The notes beneath the pieces are model-generated. The model searched no databases and was not told where the DNA came from. It saw nothing but the letters and a program-made list of their open reading frames with translations. A stretch of 64,000 nucleotides of DNA from JALYOC01 sp036675345 (GTDB taxonomy: Bacteria; Myxococcota; Myxococcia; Myxococcales; Myxococcaceae), in the NCBI GenBank assembly GCA_036675345.1, contig JAKFFE010000039.1, forward strand, positions 1 to 64,000, given 5' to 3'. Below, in pieces: positions 1-8,101 of this stretch. The first letter of the stretch is position 1; the number at the start of each line of letters is the position of its first letter. Both the position numbers and the translations under genes were made by a program.

Positions 1-1
1 C

Positions 2-97
2 AAGAAGCGGGCGTACGGCTTCCGGAACAAGGACCACTTCAAGATGGCCATCTACTTCCACTGCGGTGGGCTTGAGCTGTACCCAACCCCCGGCTGA
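2..97 (+). mobile_element. 3' end of a transposase gene, truncated by window edge
   Basis: The frame is open from the left edge and stops at 95-97. It encodes a C-terminal peptide with the pattern KKRAYGFRNKDHFKMAIYF followed by HCGGLELYP, which resembles the C-terminus of ISL3-like transposases. The family assignment is from memory of such tails and is not certain. Only 31 codons are visible, so whether the element is intact cannot be judged. The next 800 bases hold a tandem repeat and another transposase remnant, which fits an insertion hot spot. Confidence 0.5.
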
Positions 98-146
98 TAC
101 CCATGTAGAACCCGGAGGAACCATAAGATTAAGATAATAATAATCT

Positions 147-332
147 CGGCGGAGGGCTTCGGCGGAGGGCTTCGGCGGAGGGCTTCGGCGGAGGGCTTCG
201 GCGGAGGGCTTCGGCGGAGGGCTTCGGCGGAGGGCTTCGGCGGAGGGCTTCGGCGAAGGGCTTCGGCGAAGGGCTTCGGCGAAGGGCTTCGGCGAAGGGC
301 TTCGGTTCGGAGGGCTTCGGTTCGGAGGGCTT
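147..332. repeat. 13-bp tandem repeat array (two variants plus a 15-bp variant)
   Basis: Eight perfect copies of CGGCGGAGGGCTT (147-250) are followed by four copies of the variant CGGCGAAGGGCTT (251-302) and two copies of a 15-bp form, CGGTTCGGAGGGCTT (303-332). The arrangement in homogeneous blocks points to recent slippage or unequal exchange. The array starts about 50 bases after the transposase stop, next to an AT-rich stretch (127-145) that is unusual in this GC-rich window. It lies outside any convincing gene. Confidence 0.95.
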
Positions 333-647
333 CGGCGAGTCCGCATGGGTGGTGAGCTTCGGTGGGCTAAGGCCCGGGCGCCCTGGGCAAGGCGAGTGCA
401 GGCCACTGGCCGAGGAGTTGGAACCTCAGGTGGCTGTCCCACCAGTGCGGCCCAACCATCTCTTGGGTCGCGCTGGCCGCCGAGCGGACGTCGCCGCGTG
501 AAGACGACGGCCCTCGTGCATCGACCCGCAACCTGGTCGATGATGGTGAAGCCGCCGGCTCAGAAACAGGATGGGTCGGGCGGCAAGGTTGGGCGGGTGC
601 CAGCTCTCAATCAGCGATCCTCACCAGGCCCACCCGTATTGCGCGCG

Positions 648-704
648 AATGACGCCGCGCTGGAGAGCTGGTTCTCGACGCTCAAGAACGAGTTGGGCGC
701 GCGT
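648..704 (+). pseudogene. Remnant of an IS3-like transposase (integrase core)
   Basis: Nineteen codons read NDAALESWFSTLKNELGAR, matching the conserved segment of IS3-family integrases usually seen as DNAxxESFFSTLKxEL. The catalytic glutamate of the DDE motif lies in this stretch (E in LESW). The sequence upstream and downstream in the same frame no longer looks like an integrase, so this is a decayed fragment. The similarity is short, so confidence is moderate. Confidence 0.45.
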
Positions 705-875
705 CTCGAAGATCGAGCGGAGCCGAAGTCCACCGAACCGAGTCGAGCCCGTTCCCTCATTGGTGTTGCCCGAGTCTGAAGTGACGCGGTAGTGGTGGCT
801 CCGACTCCGGATGCGGATTTCTCGCAGTCGCCGTCATCAGTTCAGTCGCAGTCAACCCAAGAGGACAGAAACTCC

Positions 876-1199
876 ATGGCCAAGAACGTCATCGCAGCGA
901 AGCCCCCGACGAAGTCCGAGCTGCTCGTGAAGCTCTCCGAAGAGACCGGGCTGACCCGGAAGCAGGTCGCGTCGGTGTTCGACTCGCTCGCGAACCAGAT
1001 GAAGAAGAGCCTGGGCGGCAAGGGTCCGGGGCTGTTCGTGGTGCCCGGCCTGATGAAGGTGAAGGTCATCAAGAAGCCGGCGACCAAGGCGCGCAAGGGC
1101 ATCAACCCCTTCACCAAGGAGCCGACTGTGTTCAAGGCACGGCCGGCCCGCAAGGTGGTCAAGGTGCTGCCGCTCAAGAGCCTCAAGGACATGGCGTAA
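876..1199 (+). CDS. HU-family-like DNA-binding protein
   Basis: The product is a 107-residue basic protein. Residues 11-45 (KSELLVKLSEETGLTRKQV and onward) have the helix-turn-helix start typical of HU/IHF proteins. A lysine/arginine-rich region with the pattern NPFTKEPTVFKARPARKVVK matches the flexible DNA-binding arm and the C-terminal helix. It probably binds and bends DNA as a nucleoid protein. The ATG at 876 was chosen over an upstream in-frame GTG (792) because homology begins there and GAGGA lies 10 bases upstream. It is slightly longer than standard HU (about 90 residues) through an N-terminal extension. It stands alone between two repeat-rich non-coding regions. Confidence 0.85.
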   Translation: MAKNVIAAKPPTKSELLVKLSEETGLTRKQVASVFDSLANQMKKSLGGKGPGLFVVPGLMKVKVIKKPATKARKGINPFTKEPTVFKARPARKVVKVLPLKSLKDMA

Positions 1200-1677
1200 G
1201 TCGGTCGGCAAAGGCGCAGCGAGCGGGAGTTCAACGCCGGGTGCCAGATGGGGCTCGGTGGCAGTAGGGCTGGCTCTCCAGCACTCTCCCCAACTCGCCT
1301 TTGCCTTCGTCCCTCGCCCCCGCCCGAGAAGTTTGGGCGGAGCGGGTGGCGGTAGCGGGCAGTTGAGTTTTACGAAGGGGGAGGGCGCTGTCAGAGACAC
1401 GGCTCGAGTGAGTGCTCGGACCTGGTGTCGGCGGCGTCCTCGCCTTCTTTTCTCCCTCCCCTCGGTCGGCTTCGTTGGGCTCGGTCGGCTTCGGTCGGCT
1501 CGGTCGGCTCGGTCGGCTCGGCGCCTCGGTCGGCTCAGTGGTGCAGGCGGTCAGGTGCTGGCACCGTCGCGCTTGATCTCCCTGCAACCGGGCCGCCTCG
1601 CTGGACCAGGGTGTCGGTCCTGGTGGGAGGAGCACTCCTTTCGGCGCGTCTAATTTGCCGATTACACTCCACTTTCC
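1200..1677. other. Non-coding stretch with a short tandem repeat
   Basis: About 480 bases lie between the HU-like gene and the large hybrid kinase. The only structure seen is the CGGTCGGCT-type repeat at 1462-1536. Open frames here lack family similarity and are judged spurious. No rho-independent terminator with a T-run was found. Confidence 0.6.
1462..1536. repeat. Tandem repeats of CGGTCGGCT(T/C)
   Basis: Six or more imperfect copies of a 9-11 bp unit (CGGTCGGCTT or CGGTCGGCT) lie in the intergenic region upstream of the hybrid kinase. The unit differs from the array at 147-332, although both are short GC-rich units containing GGCTT or GGCTC. No coding role is visible. Confidence 0.8.
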
Positions 1678-4600
1678 TTGGCCGAGACCCGCTACACGCT
1701 GCTCTTCGTTGACGACGAACCGGACGTCCTCGAGATCCTTTCGAAGACCTTCGAGCGCCGCTTCAACGTGCTCACCGCCTCTTCCGGACCCGACGCGCTG
1801 GCGCTGCTGCGCGCGTCTCGTCAGAACGGAAGCGCACCGATCGACGTGCTGATCACCGATCAAAAGATGCCAGAGATGACCGGCATCCAGCTGGCGGCCA
1901 CCGTCCGTGCCGAAGGCTTCGACTTCGCCACCCTGCTGCTCACCGGCTACACCGATCCCGACGACCTGATCGCCGCCATCAACCAGGGGCAGGTCTACCG
2001 GTACATCACCAAGCCGTGGGACGTGAACGACCTGCTGATGACGGTGAAGAACGCCGTCGAGTTCACCCAGCTGCGCCGCGACAAGGAACGCCTGCTGCGG
2101 CAGCTGAACAAGCGGGTGGAGGCGCTGTCCGTCCTCTACGAGGTCAGCCACCAGAGCGCCGGCCAGCCGGCCTCCTACGACCTGATCATCGACCGGGTGC
2201 TGGAGGCGGTGGCCAGGGTGTTGCCCTATGACGCCGGCGCGGCGCTGGTGGCGATCGACGAGGGTCGCAGCGCCACCCTGCGGCTGCGTTGTCCGGGCGT
2301 GGTTGGCGACAAGAGCCTGCTGTGGGTGAAGGACTCGGTGCTGGCGGCCTACCGCAAGCAGGCCGGCCACCTGTTGCCCGAGGATCAGATCATCACCCGG
2401 GTCACCGGCACCACCGCCCCGGAGGGGACCGCTCCCGCCGCCTTCGCCAGCGTGCTCACCGTCCCGCTGGTGGCCCAGGGCCGCTCGATGGGGACCCTCT
2501 CCCTGTTCTCCCACCAGCCCCACGCCTACCCGGCCGAGGATGTGGCGCTGCTGGACGCGCTGGCCAACCAGACCGTGGACGCGATCCGCGCGCTGAAGGC
2601 CAACGAAGACGAGTCCCGCCGCCGCATCGAGCGGATGGTGGAGTCGATGGCCGACGGGGTCTTGCTCACCGACGAGAAGAACCAGATCGTGGTGATCAAC
2701 CCGGCGGCGCGGCAGATGCTGCACCTCTCCGAAGATCCGCAGGAGGCCACCACCCGGCACCTGCAGGAGACCCTGGGCTTCTACCCCTTCGAGCTGGTCC
2801 GCGGCTGGGAGTACGGCGGGTCCCAGGTCCTGCGCGAAGAGCTGAAGATCTTCGACAAGACCCTCCAGTCCACCGTCACCCCGGTGTTCGACGGCGGTGG
2901 CGCCCTGCGCGGAGTGTGCGTGGTCCTGCGGGACATCACCGAACAGAAGCTTTTGGAGGAACGGAAGGACGAGTTCGTCTCCATCGTCTCCCACGAACTG
3001 CGCACCCCGCTGACCTCCATCTCCGGAGCACTGGACCTGGTGCTCAACTTCCTGGCCGGGGACATCAACGACAAGCAGCAGCGCTACCTGGCGATGGCCA
3101 AGGACTCCACCGACAAGCTCAACGCCATCGTCGACGACCTGCTGGACATCTCCAAGTTCGCCAAGGGCCGGATGCGGATGTCCTTCGAGCTGGCCTGCCT
3201 GGACGAGCTGGTCCGCCGCGCGGTGGAGAAGTACGGGCCGGCGCTGATGGAGAAGCGGATCCGGATCACCCCCAAGATGCCCACCGCCCCCTTGCGGGCG
3301 CTGGCCGATCCCAACCGGATCACCCAGGTGCTGCACAACCTGCTCACCAACGCGGTGAAGTTCACCCCCGAGGGCGGGGACATCGTGGTCGAGCTCTCCA
3401 CCTCCACCCAGATCCCCGGCTACGCAACCCTGACCTGCTGGAACAGCGGGGAGGGGATCCCCGAACCGGACCTGGAGCGGATCTTCGAACGCTTCGAACA
3501 GGCCCGCTCCGAACGGACCCGCACCGTCCGCGGCACCGGGCTGGGCCTGTCCATCTGCCGCAGCATCGTCGAGGCCCACGGGGGGCGGATCTGGGCCGAG
3601 CCCTCTCCGGCCGGCGGCGCCAAGTTCGTGGTGGTGGTCCCGGTGGAGCCCACCTCGGAGCTCTTGAACCCGGAGAACACCACCGAGCCGGAGACCGCCG
3701 GGGCGCGCACGGTCCAGGGGGGAGGTCCTCCGCCGGCGGTGCTGGTGGTGGAGGATGAGCCGGAGACCGCCTATGCGATCAAGGCGCTGCTGCTGGCCGG
3801 CGGCTACCGGGTGGCGGTGGCCTCCCACGCCGAGGAGGCGGTGATCCTGGCGCGCAAGTACCGGCCCACCGCGATCATCCTCGACGTGCGCCTGCCGGGG
3901 CGGGTGGACGGGCTGTCACTGGCGGAGATCCTCCGCCACGATCCCGAGACCCGCAACGCCTCCCAGCTGGTGATCTCCTCGGCGGACGAGCGCACCCGCG
4001 CCATGCGCCAGGGGGCCAGCGCCTTTCTGCAAAAGCCCCTGCAGGGCGAGACACTGCTGGCCACCGTGGAGGCCCTGCTCAAGGGAGACGCCCGCAAGCA
4101 GCGGGGCAAGGTGCTGGTGGTGGACGACGACGAGAAGATCGCCGCCATCTGCGAGGAGGTGCTCGCCAACATGGGCTACGCGGTCTCCACCGCCGGCTCG
4201 CTGGCCGACGCCCGTCGGGAGCTGCGGGAGAAGCGCCCGGACGTCCTGCTGCTGGACGTCTCCTTGCCGGACGGGGAGGGCTTCACCTTCCTGGAGGAGC
4301 TGAAGGCCGAGCGCGCCTCCAGCCACCTGTCGGTGATCTTCATCTCCGCGCGCACCGAGACCTCCTCCAAGATCAAGGCGCTGAAGCTGGGCGGGGACGA
4401 CTACCTGACCAAGCCCTTCGACGCGCTGGAGCTGGGGGCCCGGGTGGAGTCGGTGATGCGGAGGCGGGACCAGGAGCTGAGCTCCTCGCCCACCACCCAG
4501 CTGCCGGGATCCGGGGCCATCGAACGGGAGGTCCAGCGGCGGCTGCGGGAGACCACCCCCTTCGCCTTCTGCTACCTCGATCTGGACAACCTCAAGGCCT

Positions 4601-5040
4601 ACAACGACTACTACGGGTTCGCGAAGGCGGACGGGGTGGTCAAGCAGACCGGGGACCTGCTGCGGGAGGTGATCGCCCAGGACGGGCTGCCGGGAGACTT
4701 CCTGGGCCACGTGGCCGGCGATGACTTCGTGTTCATCGTCGATACCCGCTCGGTGGACACCGTCTGCCGACGGCTGATCGAAGGCTTCGACCGGATCATC
4801 CCCCTCTACTACGACCGCCAGGATCGGGACCGGGGCTTCATCGAGGCGGAGGATCGCTTCGGGGAGCTGCGGAAGTTCCCGATCATGAGCGTCTCGATCG
4901 TGGCGGTGGTCACCAGCGGGGCCGCCGATCACGGCGAGCTGGCCCGGCAGGCGGCCGATCTGAAGAAGCGGGCCAAGGCCATCGCCGGGTCGGTCTACCT
5001 GCGCAGCGATCGGGAGTTGGGTTCCCGATCGATCGCGTAG
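1678..5040 (+). CDS. Hybrid histidine kinase: REC-GAF-PAS-HisKA-HATPase-REC-REC-degenerate GGDEF
   Basis: A 1120-residue cytoplasmic signalling protein without membrane segments. Domain order: receiver (about 5-120, phosphoacceptor D61 in ITDQKMP); GAF (150-310); PAS (315-425); HisKA with the phosphorylatable H439 in VSHELRTPLTS; HATPase_c (545-655, G-box GTGLGLS); receiver 2 (D736); receiver 3 (D860); and a C-terminal GGDEF-like domain whose signature is AGDDF at 1013-1017. That substitution and the missing inhibitory-site motif suggest the last domain is a sensor or scaffold rather than an active diguanylate cyclase. Translation probably starts at the TTG at 1678, just before the receiver beta-strand; no good Shine-Dalgarno sequence is visible. 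The next gene is a membrane histidine kinase 21 bases downstream, so the two may form one phosphorelay. Confidence 0.9.
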   Translation: MAETRYTLLFVDDEPDVLEILSKTFERRFNVLTASSGPDALALLRASRQNGSAPIDVLITDQKMPEMTGIQLAATVRAEGFDFATLLLTGYTDPDDLIAAINQGQVYRYITKPWDVNDLLMTVKNAVEFTQLRRDKERLLRQLNKRVEALSVLYEVSHQSAGQPASYDLIIDRVLEAVARVLPYDAGAALVAIDEGRSATLRLRCPGVVGDKSLLWVKDSVLAAYRKQAGHLLPEDQIITRVTGTTAPEGTAPAAFASVLTVPLVAQGRSMGTLSLFSHQPHAYPAEDVALLDALANQTVDAIRALKANEDESRRRIERMVESMADGVLLTDEKNQIVVINPAARQMLHLSEDPQEATTRHLQETLGFYPFELVRGWEYGGSQVLREELKIFDKTLQSTVTPVFDGGGALRGVCVVLRDITEQKLLEERKDEFVSIVSHELRTPLTSISGALDLVLNFLAGDINDKQQRYLAMAKDSTDKLNAIVDDLLDISKFAKGRMRMSFELACLDELVRRAVEKYGPALMEKRIRITPKMPTAPLRALADPNRITQVLHNLLTNAVKFTPEGGDIVVELSTSTQIPGYATLTCWNSGEGIPEPDLERIFERFEQARSERTRTVRGTGLGLSICRSIVEAHGGRIWAEPSPAGGAKFVVVVPVEPTSELLNPENTTEPETAGARTVQGGGPPPAVLVVEDEPETAYAIKALLLAGGYRVAVASHAEEAVILARKYRPTAIILDVRLPGRVDGLSLAEILRHDPETRNASQLVISSADERTRAMRQGASAFLQKPLQGETLLATVEALLKGDARKQRGKVLVVDDDEKIAAICEEVLANMGYAVSTAGSLADARRELREKRPDVLLLDVSLPDGEGFTFLEELKAERASSHLSVIFISARTETSSKIKALKLGGDDYLTKPFDALELGARVESVMRRRDQELSSSPTTQLPGSGAIEREVQRRLRETTPFAFCYLDLDNLKAYNDYYGFAKADGVVKQTGDLLREVIAQDGLPGDFLGHVAGDDFVFIVDTRSVDTVCRRLIEGFDRIIPLYYDRQDRDRGFIEAEDRFGELRKFPIMSVSIVAVVTSGAADHGELARQAADLKKRAKAIAGSVYLRSDRELGSRSIA

Positions 5041-5061
5041 TGGGGCATAGTCCCTCCCCCG

Positions 5062-6978
5062 ATGCGACTGTACCAGCAGCTGGTGCTGTTCATGCTCGCG
5101 GCCACGGTGCTGCCCCTGGCCCTGTTGGGCTTCTGGCTGCTGCGTGAGTCGGAGCGCGAGCTGGGGCTGCGGATCGCCGCCGAGCAGCGCGCCCAGGCCC
5201 GGGAGGCCGCGGCCTCCTCCGGCAAGGCGCTGTTGGACTCGGTGGAGGCCATTGCCCGCTCGGCGGAGATGATCGACTGGGCCCGCGCCTCCGCCACCGA
5301 GGTGCGCGGCGGGCTCTCCCTGCTCTACCAGCAGTCCCAGAGCATCGCCGCGGTGGTGCTGCTCTCCGCCCAGGGGTCGGTGGTGGAGGGCCCGGTCTAT
5401 CTGCGCGAGGGCGAAGGCGGCCACCCCGGCTTCGATCCCCGCGCCGGCCTTGCTCCGCTGGCCAAGGCCATCCCGCTGGCCTCGCTGCAGGCGGGGACCA
5501 AGGGGCAGGCGGCGCTCTCTCCCGCCTACCGGCACTCGCTGGGGAAGATGGCGGCGGTGGCGGTGGCGGTGAAGCTCTCCGACACCGAGGACTCGCCGTT
5601 CGCGGTGGGCGAGCTGGGCCTGGGCACCGTGGACCGGCTGTTGGCCAACCGCGCCACCATGGACGTGGGCCGGATCGACCTGGTGGACGGCGAGGGGCGG
5701 GTGATGGCCAGCTCCGAGAGCGGCGGGGTGCTGGGCTCGCTGGAACCGGAGATCTGGACCGAGGTGAAGTCCCGGGTGGAGGGCGAACGTCCGGAGAGCT
5801 TCGGGGTCAAGCTGCAGGAGCGGCTGCTGGTCGCCGCCGCCTCGGTGCCCGGTCAACTGGGCCTGTACACGGTGGTCTCCCTCCCGGAGCGGGTGGCGCA
5901 AGCGCCGGTGCGCCGGATGCGCCGCACGGTGCTGGGGGCGCTGGGGGGCGCGCTGCTGGTGCTGCTGGTGCTGGGCGCCCTGTTCACCCGCAAGCTGGCC
6001 GCCCGGGTGGCGGCGGTCTCCGACGGCGCCGAGGCCTTCGCCAAGGGGGATCTCTCCCGGCGGATCCCGGTCACCGGATCGGACGAGCTGACCGAGCTGT
6101 CGGAGACCTTCAACAACATGGGGGCGGAGCTGGAGACCTCCCGCGCCAAGCTGCTGCGCTGGAACGACGAGCTGACCCAGAAGGTGGACGAGGCCACCTC
6201 CGATCTGCGCGCCGCCCAGGCCCAGCTGGTGGAGGCCCAGAAGCTGGCGGCGGTGGGTCAGCTGGGCGCGGGGGTGGCCCATGAGATCAACAACCCCCTG
6301 GCGGGAATCCTGGGCAACACCCAGCTGCTGTTGCTGGATCGCAACGAGAGCGACGGCGACTTCCAGACCCTGCGCAAGATCGAGCAGATGGCCAAGCGCT
6401 GCAAGGAGATCACCCAGAACCTGCTGCGCTTCTCCCAGCAGCGGGACCGCCCGGAGCTGCGCTCCACCGATCTCAACGCGGTGGTCCGCGACGCCTTCTC
6501 CCTCACCAACTCCCAGACCCAGGGGGACGGGATCACCCTCATCCCCCAGTTGGCCCCCGGCGCGCTGATGGTCCGCGGCGATCCGGGACACCTGTCCCAG
6601 GTGGTGCTGGCCCTGCTCTCCAACGCCCGCACCGCGATGGCCAAGTCCAACCCCAAGCAGCTGACGGTCACCACCCGGGAGGAGGGCGGCCACGCGGTGG
6701 TGGAGGTGCGGGACACCGGCAAGGGGATCAAGCCCGAACACCTGCCCCGGATCTTCGAACCCTTCTTCACCACCAAGGACGTCTGGTCCAACGTGGGGCT
6801 GGGGCTCTCGGTGGCCTACCGGATCCTAAACGAGCACCAGGGCAAGATCGACGTCGCCACCGAGGTGGGGAAGGGCACCACCTTCACCCTCCAGCTGCCC
6901 CGGCCGGGCACGGTGCCCGCGGGAAAACAGCCGCCGCCCCCCTCCCGTCCTCCACCCACCACCGGCGCGCTAGGGTAG
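5062..6978 (+). CDS. Membrane sensor histidine kinase with HAMP domain
   Basis: 638 residues. A first transmembrane helix (about 5-26) is followed by a periplasmic sensing region of roughly 260 residues, a second helix (about 290-310), a HAMP linker (310-360), a coiled stretch, HisKA with H407 in GVAHEINNPLAG, and HATPase_c (DTGKGI, FEPFFTTK, GLGLS boxes). The HEINNP motif places it with the NtrB/HWE-like proteobacterial kinases that often partner with separate regulators. No receiver is fused to it. The receivers of the preceding gene are the nearest candidates. A FecR-type gene begins 7 bases after the stop, so it is probably co-transcribed. Confidence 0.9.
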   Translation: MRLYQQLVLFMLAATVLPLALLGFWLLRESERELGLRIAAEQRAQAREAAASSGKALLDSVEAIARSAEMIDWARASATEVRGGLSLLYQQSQSIAAVVLLSAQGSVVEGPVYLREGEGGHPGFDPRAGLAPLAKAIPLASLQAGTKGQAALSPAYRHSLGKMAAVAVAVKLSDTEDSPFAVGELGLGTVDRLLANRATMDVGRIDLVDGEGRVMASSESGGVLGSLEPEIWTEVKSRVEGERPESFGVKLQERLLVAAASVPGQLGLYTVVSLPERVAQAPVRRMRRTVLGALGGALLVLLVLGALFTRKLAARVAAVSDGAEAFAKGDLSRRIPVTGSDELTELSETFNNMGAELETSRAKLLRWNDELTQKVDEATSDLRAAQAQLVEAQKLAAVGQLGAGVAHEINNPLAGILGNTQLLLLDRNESDGDFQTLRKIEQMAKRCKEITQNLLRFSQQRDRPELRSTDLNAVVRDAFSLTNSQTQGDGITLIPQLAPGALMVRGDPGHLSQVVLALLSNARTAMAKSNPKQLTVTTREEGGHAVVEVRDTGKGIKPEHLPRIFEPFFTTKDVWSNVGLGLSVAYRILNEHQGKIDVATEVGKGTTFTLQLPRPGTVPAGKQPPPPSRPPPTTGALG

Positions 6979-6985
6979 TGGCCCC

Positions 6986-7936
6986 ATGAACCAGCCCCCT
7001 CCACCCGCTGCTCGGCGCAAGCAAAGCAGCGCCTGGCCGTTCTATCTGGTGCTCGGTCTGGTGATCCTGGCGATCCCCGCCGGCTATCTCTACTTCCTGG
7101 GAGAGGACGCCCCCCCGCCGCCGCCGCCGCCGCGGGTGGCCACGCCGGAGGCGCCCAGGCCCACCGAGCTGCGGCTGTCCGAGGTCAGCGGCAAGGTGGA
7201 GATCCGCCGGGCCAACGGCGAGTGGGAAGAGGCCCGGGCGGGCGAGGCGCTGAAGACCTCCGACGCGGTCCGCACCGGCGAGTCCTCCCACGCCGTCCTC
7301 CTCGGTGGCGAGCGCTACGAGGTGAAGCTGGAGTCCGGCACCGAGGTGTCGGTGGACGAGCTGACCGAGTCCATCTCCCGGGTGTTGCTGGGCTCCGGAA
7401 TGGCCACTGCCCGGGTCAAGGGCGAGGCCAAGCACACCTTCGAGGTCAAGGCCCAGGGCAGCGACGCGGTGGCCCGTACCCGCGCCGGTACCTTCACCGT
7501 CAGCAACAACGCGTCCGGCACCGTGGCGGTGGGCACCAAGGAGGGCGAGGTGGAGTTCACCGGCGCCGGCAAGGTGGTGATCGTCCGGGCCGGGCAGCAG
7601 TCGGTGATCCGCCCCGGCCACGGCCCTTCCGATCCGGCCGCCATCCCCACCTCCCTGTTGCTCAAGGTGCGCTGGCCGACCACCCGCGAGCTGGCCAAGA
7701 AGAAGCTGGTGCTGACCGGAACCGTGGAGCCGGGCGTCCGCCTGGAGGTGGCCGGACGGCCGATAACCGTGGATGGTTCGGGGCAATTCTCGATCCCGGT
7801 CCGCCTGGCGGAGGGGAGGAACACCCTCAAGGTCCGGGCCAGCTCGGTGGGTGGGTTGATGGAGGAGTCCACCTCCGAGGTGAACGTTGATACGACACCA
7901 CCATCCATGGGTGTCGACAAAGATCTGTGGAAATAA
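6986..7936 (+). CDS. FecR-domain membrane-anchored periplasmic protein
   Basis: 316 residues. A single N-terminal transmembrane helix (about 13-34) is followed by a proline run and then a FecR-type beta domain (roughly 65-205) with the typical pattern of LSEVSGKVEIR near its start. A C-terminal Ig-like/Big-type domain follows, with the GSGQFSIPVRLAEGRNTLKV motif common in bacterial surface proteins. FecR domains transmit periplasmic signals or bind cell-wall-like ligands; no sigma factor is adjacent, so classical FecI/FecR signalling is not indicated. The tight spacing behind the histidine kinase suggests a shared function in envelope sensing. Specific function unknown. Confidence 0.8.
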   Translation: MNQPPPPAARRKQSSAWPFYLVLGLVILAIPAGYLYFLGEDAPPPPPPPRVATPEAPRPTELRLSEVSGKVEIRRANGEWEEARAGEALKTSDAVRTGESSHAVLLGGERYEVKLESGTEVSVDELTESISRVLLGSGMATARVKGEAKHTFEVKAQGSDAVARTRAGTFTVSNNASGTVAVGTKEGEVEFTGAGKVVIVRAGQQSVIRPGHGPSDPAAIPTSLLLKVRWPTTRELAKKKLVLTGTVEPGVRLEVAGRPITVDGSGQFSIPVRLAEGRNTLKVRASSVGGLMEESTSEVNVDTTPPSMGVDKDLWK

Positions 7937-7952
7937 ATGTTTTCACGCCTGC

Positions 7953-7981
7953 TTGCACTCTCTGGGGGCAACTCCTAAAAT
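7953..7981 (+). promoter_or_regulatory. Sigma-70-like promoter ahead of the riboswitch
   Basis: TTGCAC (7953-7958) and TAAAAT (7976-7981) are separated by exactly 17 bases, giving 4/6 and 5/6 matches to the -35 and -10 consensus. The expected start near 7988 lies just before the riboswitch fold. Such a clear AT-rich -10 stands out in this GC-rich sequence. Confidence 0.65.
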
Positions 7982-7997
7982 CGCGAGTCGATAAACA

Positions 7998-8094
7998 AAG
8001 TAGCTGTTCCTGTACAAGGGCAATTCCGGTCGAAAGATCGGATGCGCAAAACCGCGGGGCCTGAGGGATGGCCGGCCGTGGCTGCCGTAGGAGG
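7998..8094 (+). promoter_or_regulatory. Probable GEMM-I (cyclic di-GMP class I) riboswitch
   Basis: The leader contains the GEMM-I core in order. AAGGGCAA (8016-8023) precedes a hairpin CCGGTC/GATCGG (8026-8041) capped by a GAAA tetraloop. Next comes GCGCAAAACC (8044-8053), the counterpart of the conserved GCAAAGCC. A P3 helix follows: 8052-8057 pairs with 8076-8081 and 8058-8061 with 8070-8073, with a CCTGAGG..ATGG loop resembling the tetraloop receptor, then GGCTGCCG (8080-8087). The base equivalent to G20 of the Vc2 aptamer is G (8019), which favours cyclic di-GMP over cGAMP. P1 is ambiguous: TAC/GTA plus CCT/AGG (8008-8015 with 8087-8094) would mask the Shine-Dalgarno AGGAGG, which suggests translational repression, while GTAGC/GCTGC (8000-8004 with 8081-8085) is an alternative. 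Assignment is by eye; the ligand and switching direction are inferred. Confidence 0.75.
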
Positions 8095-8101
8095 TAGCTC
8101 A

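Larger units (their letters stand above)
98..875. other. Long non-coding stretch with repeat array and transposase debris
   Basis: No intact gene is supported here. The stretch holds the tandem array and a short IS3-like remnant. Open frames at 345-779 and 571-792 have no recognisable product apart from that remnant and read as incidental high-GC frames. No clear promoter for the downstream HU-like gene was found. Confidence 0.6.

Noticed and set aside
147..332. CRISPR array
   Set aside because: Units are 13-15 bp and directly adjoining without unique spacers; no cas genes in the window.
345..792. Two overlapping open frames (345-779 and 571-792) as genes
   Set aside because: No recognisable protein apart from a 19-codon transposase remnant in the first; no ribosome binding site.
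1231..3828. 865-residue minus-strand open frame opposite the hybrid kinase
   Set aside because: It is a Gly/His/Gln/Val-rich shadow of GC3-biased coding sequence, with no domain; the plus-strand frame has clear kinase motifs.
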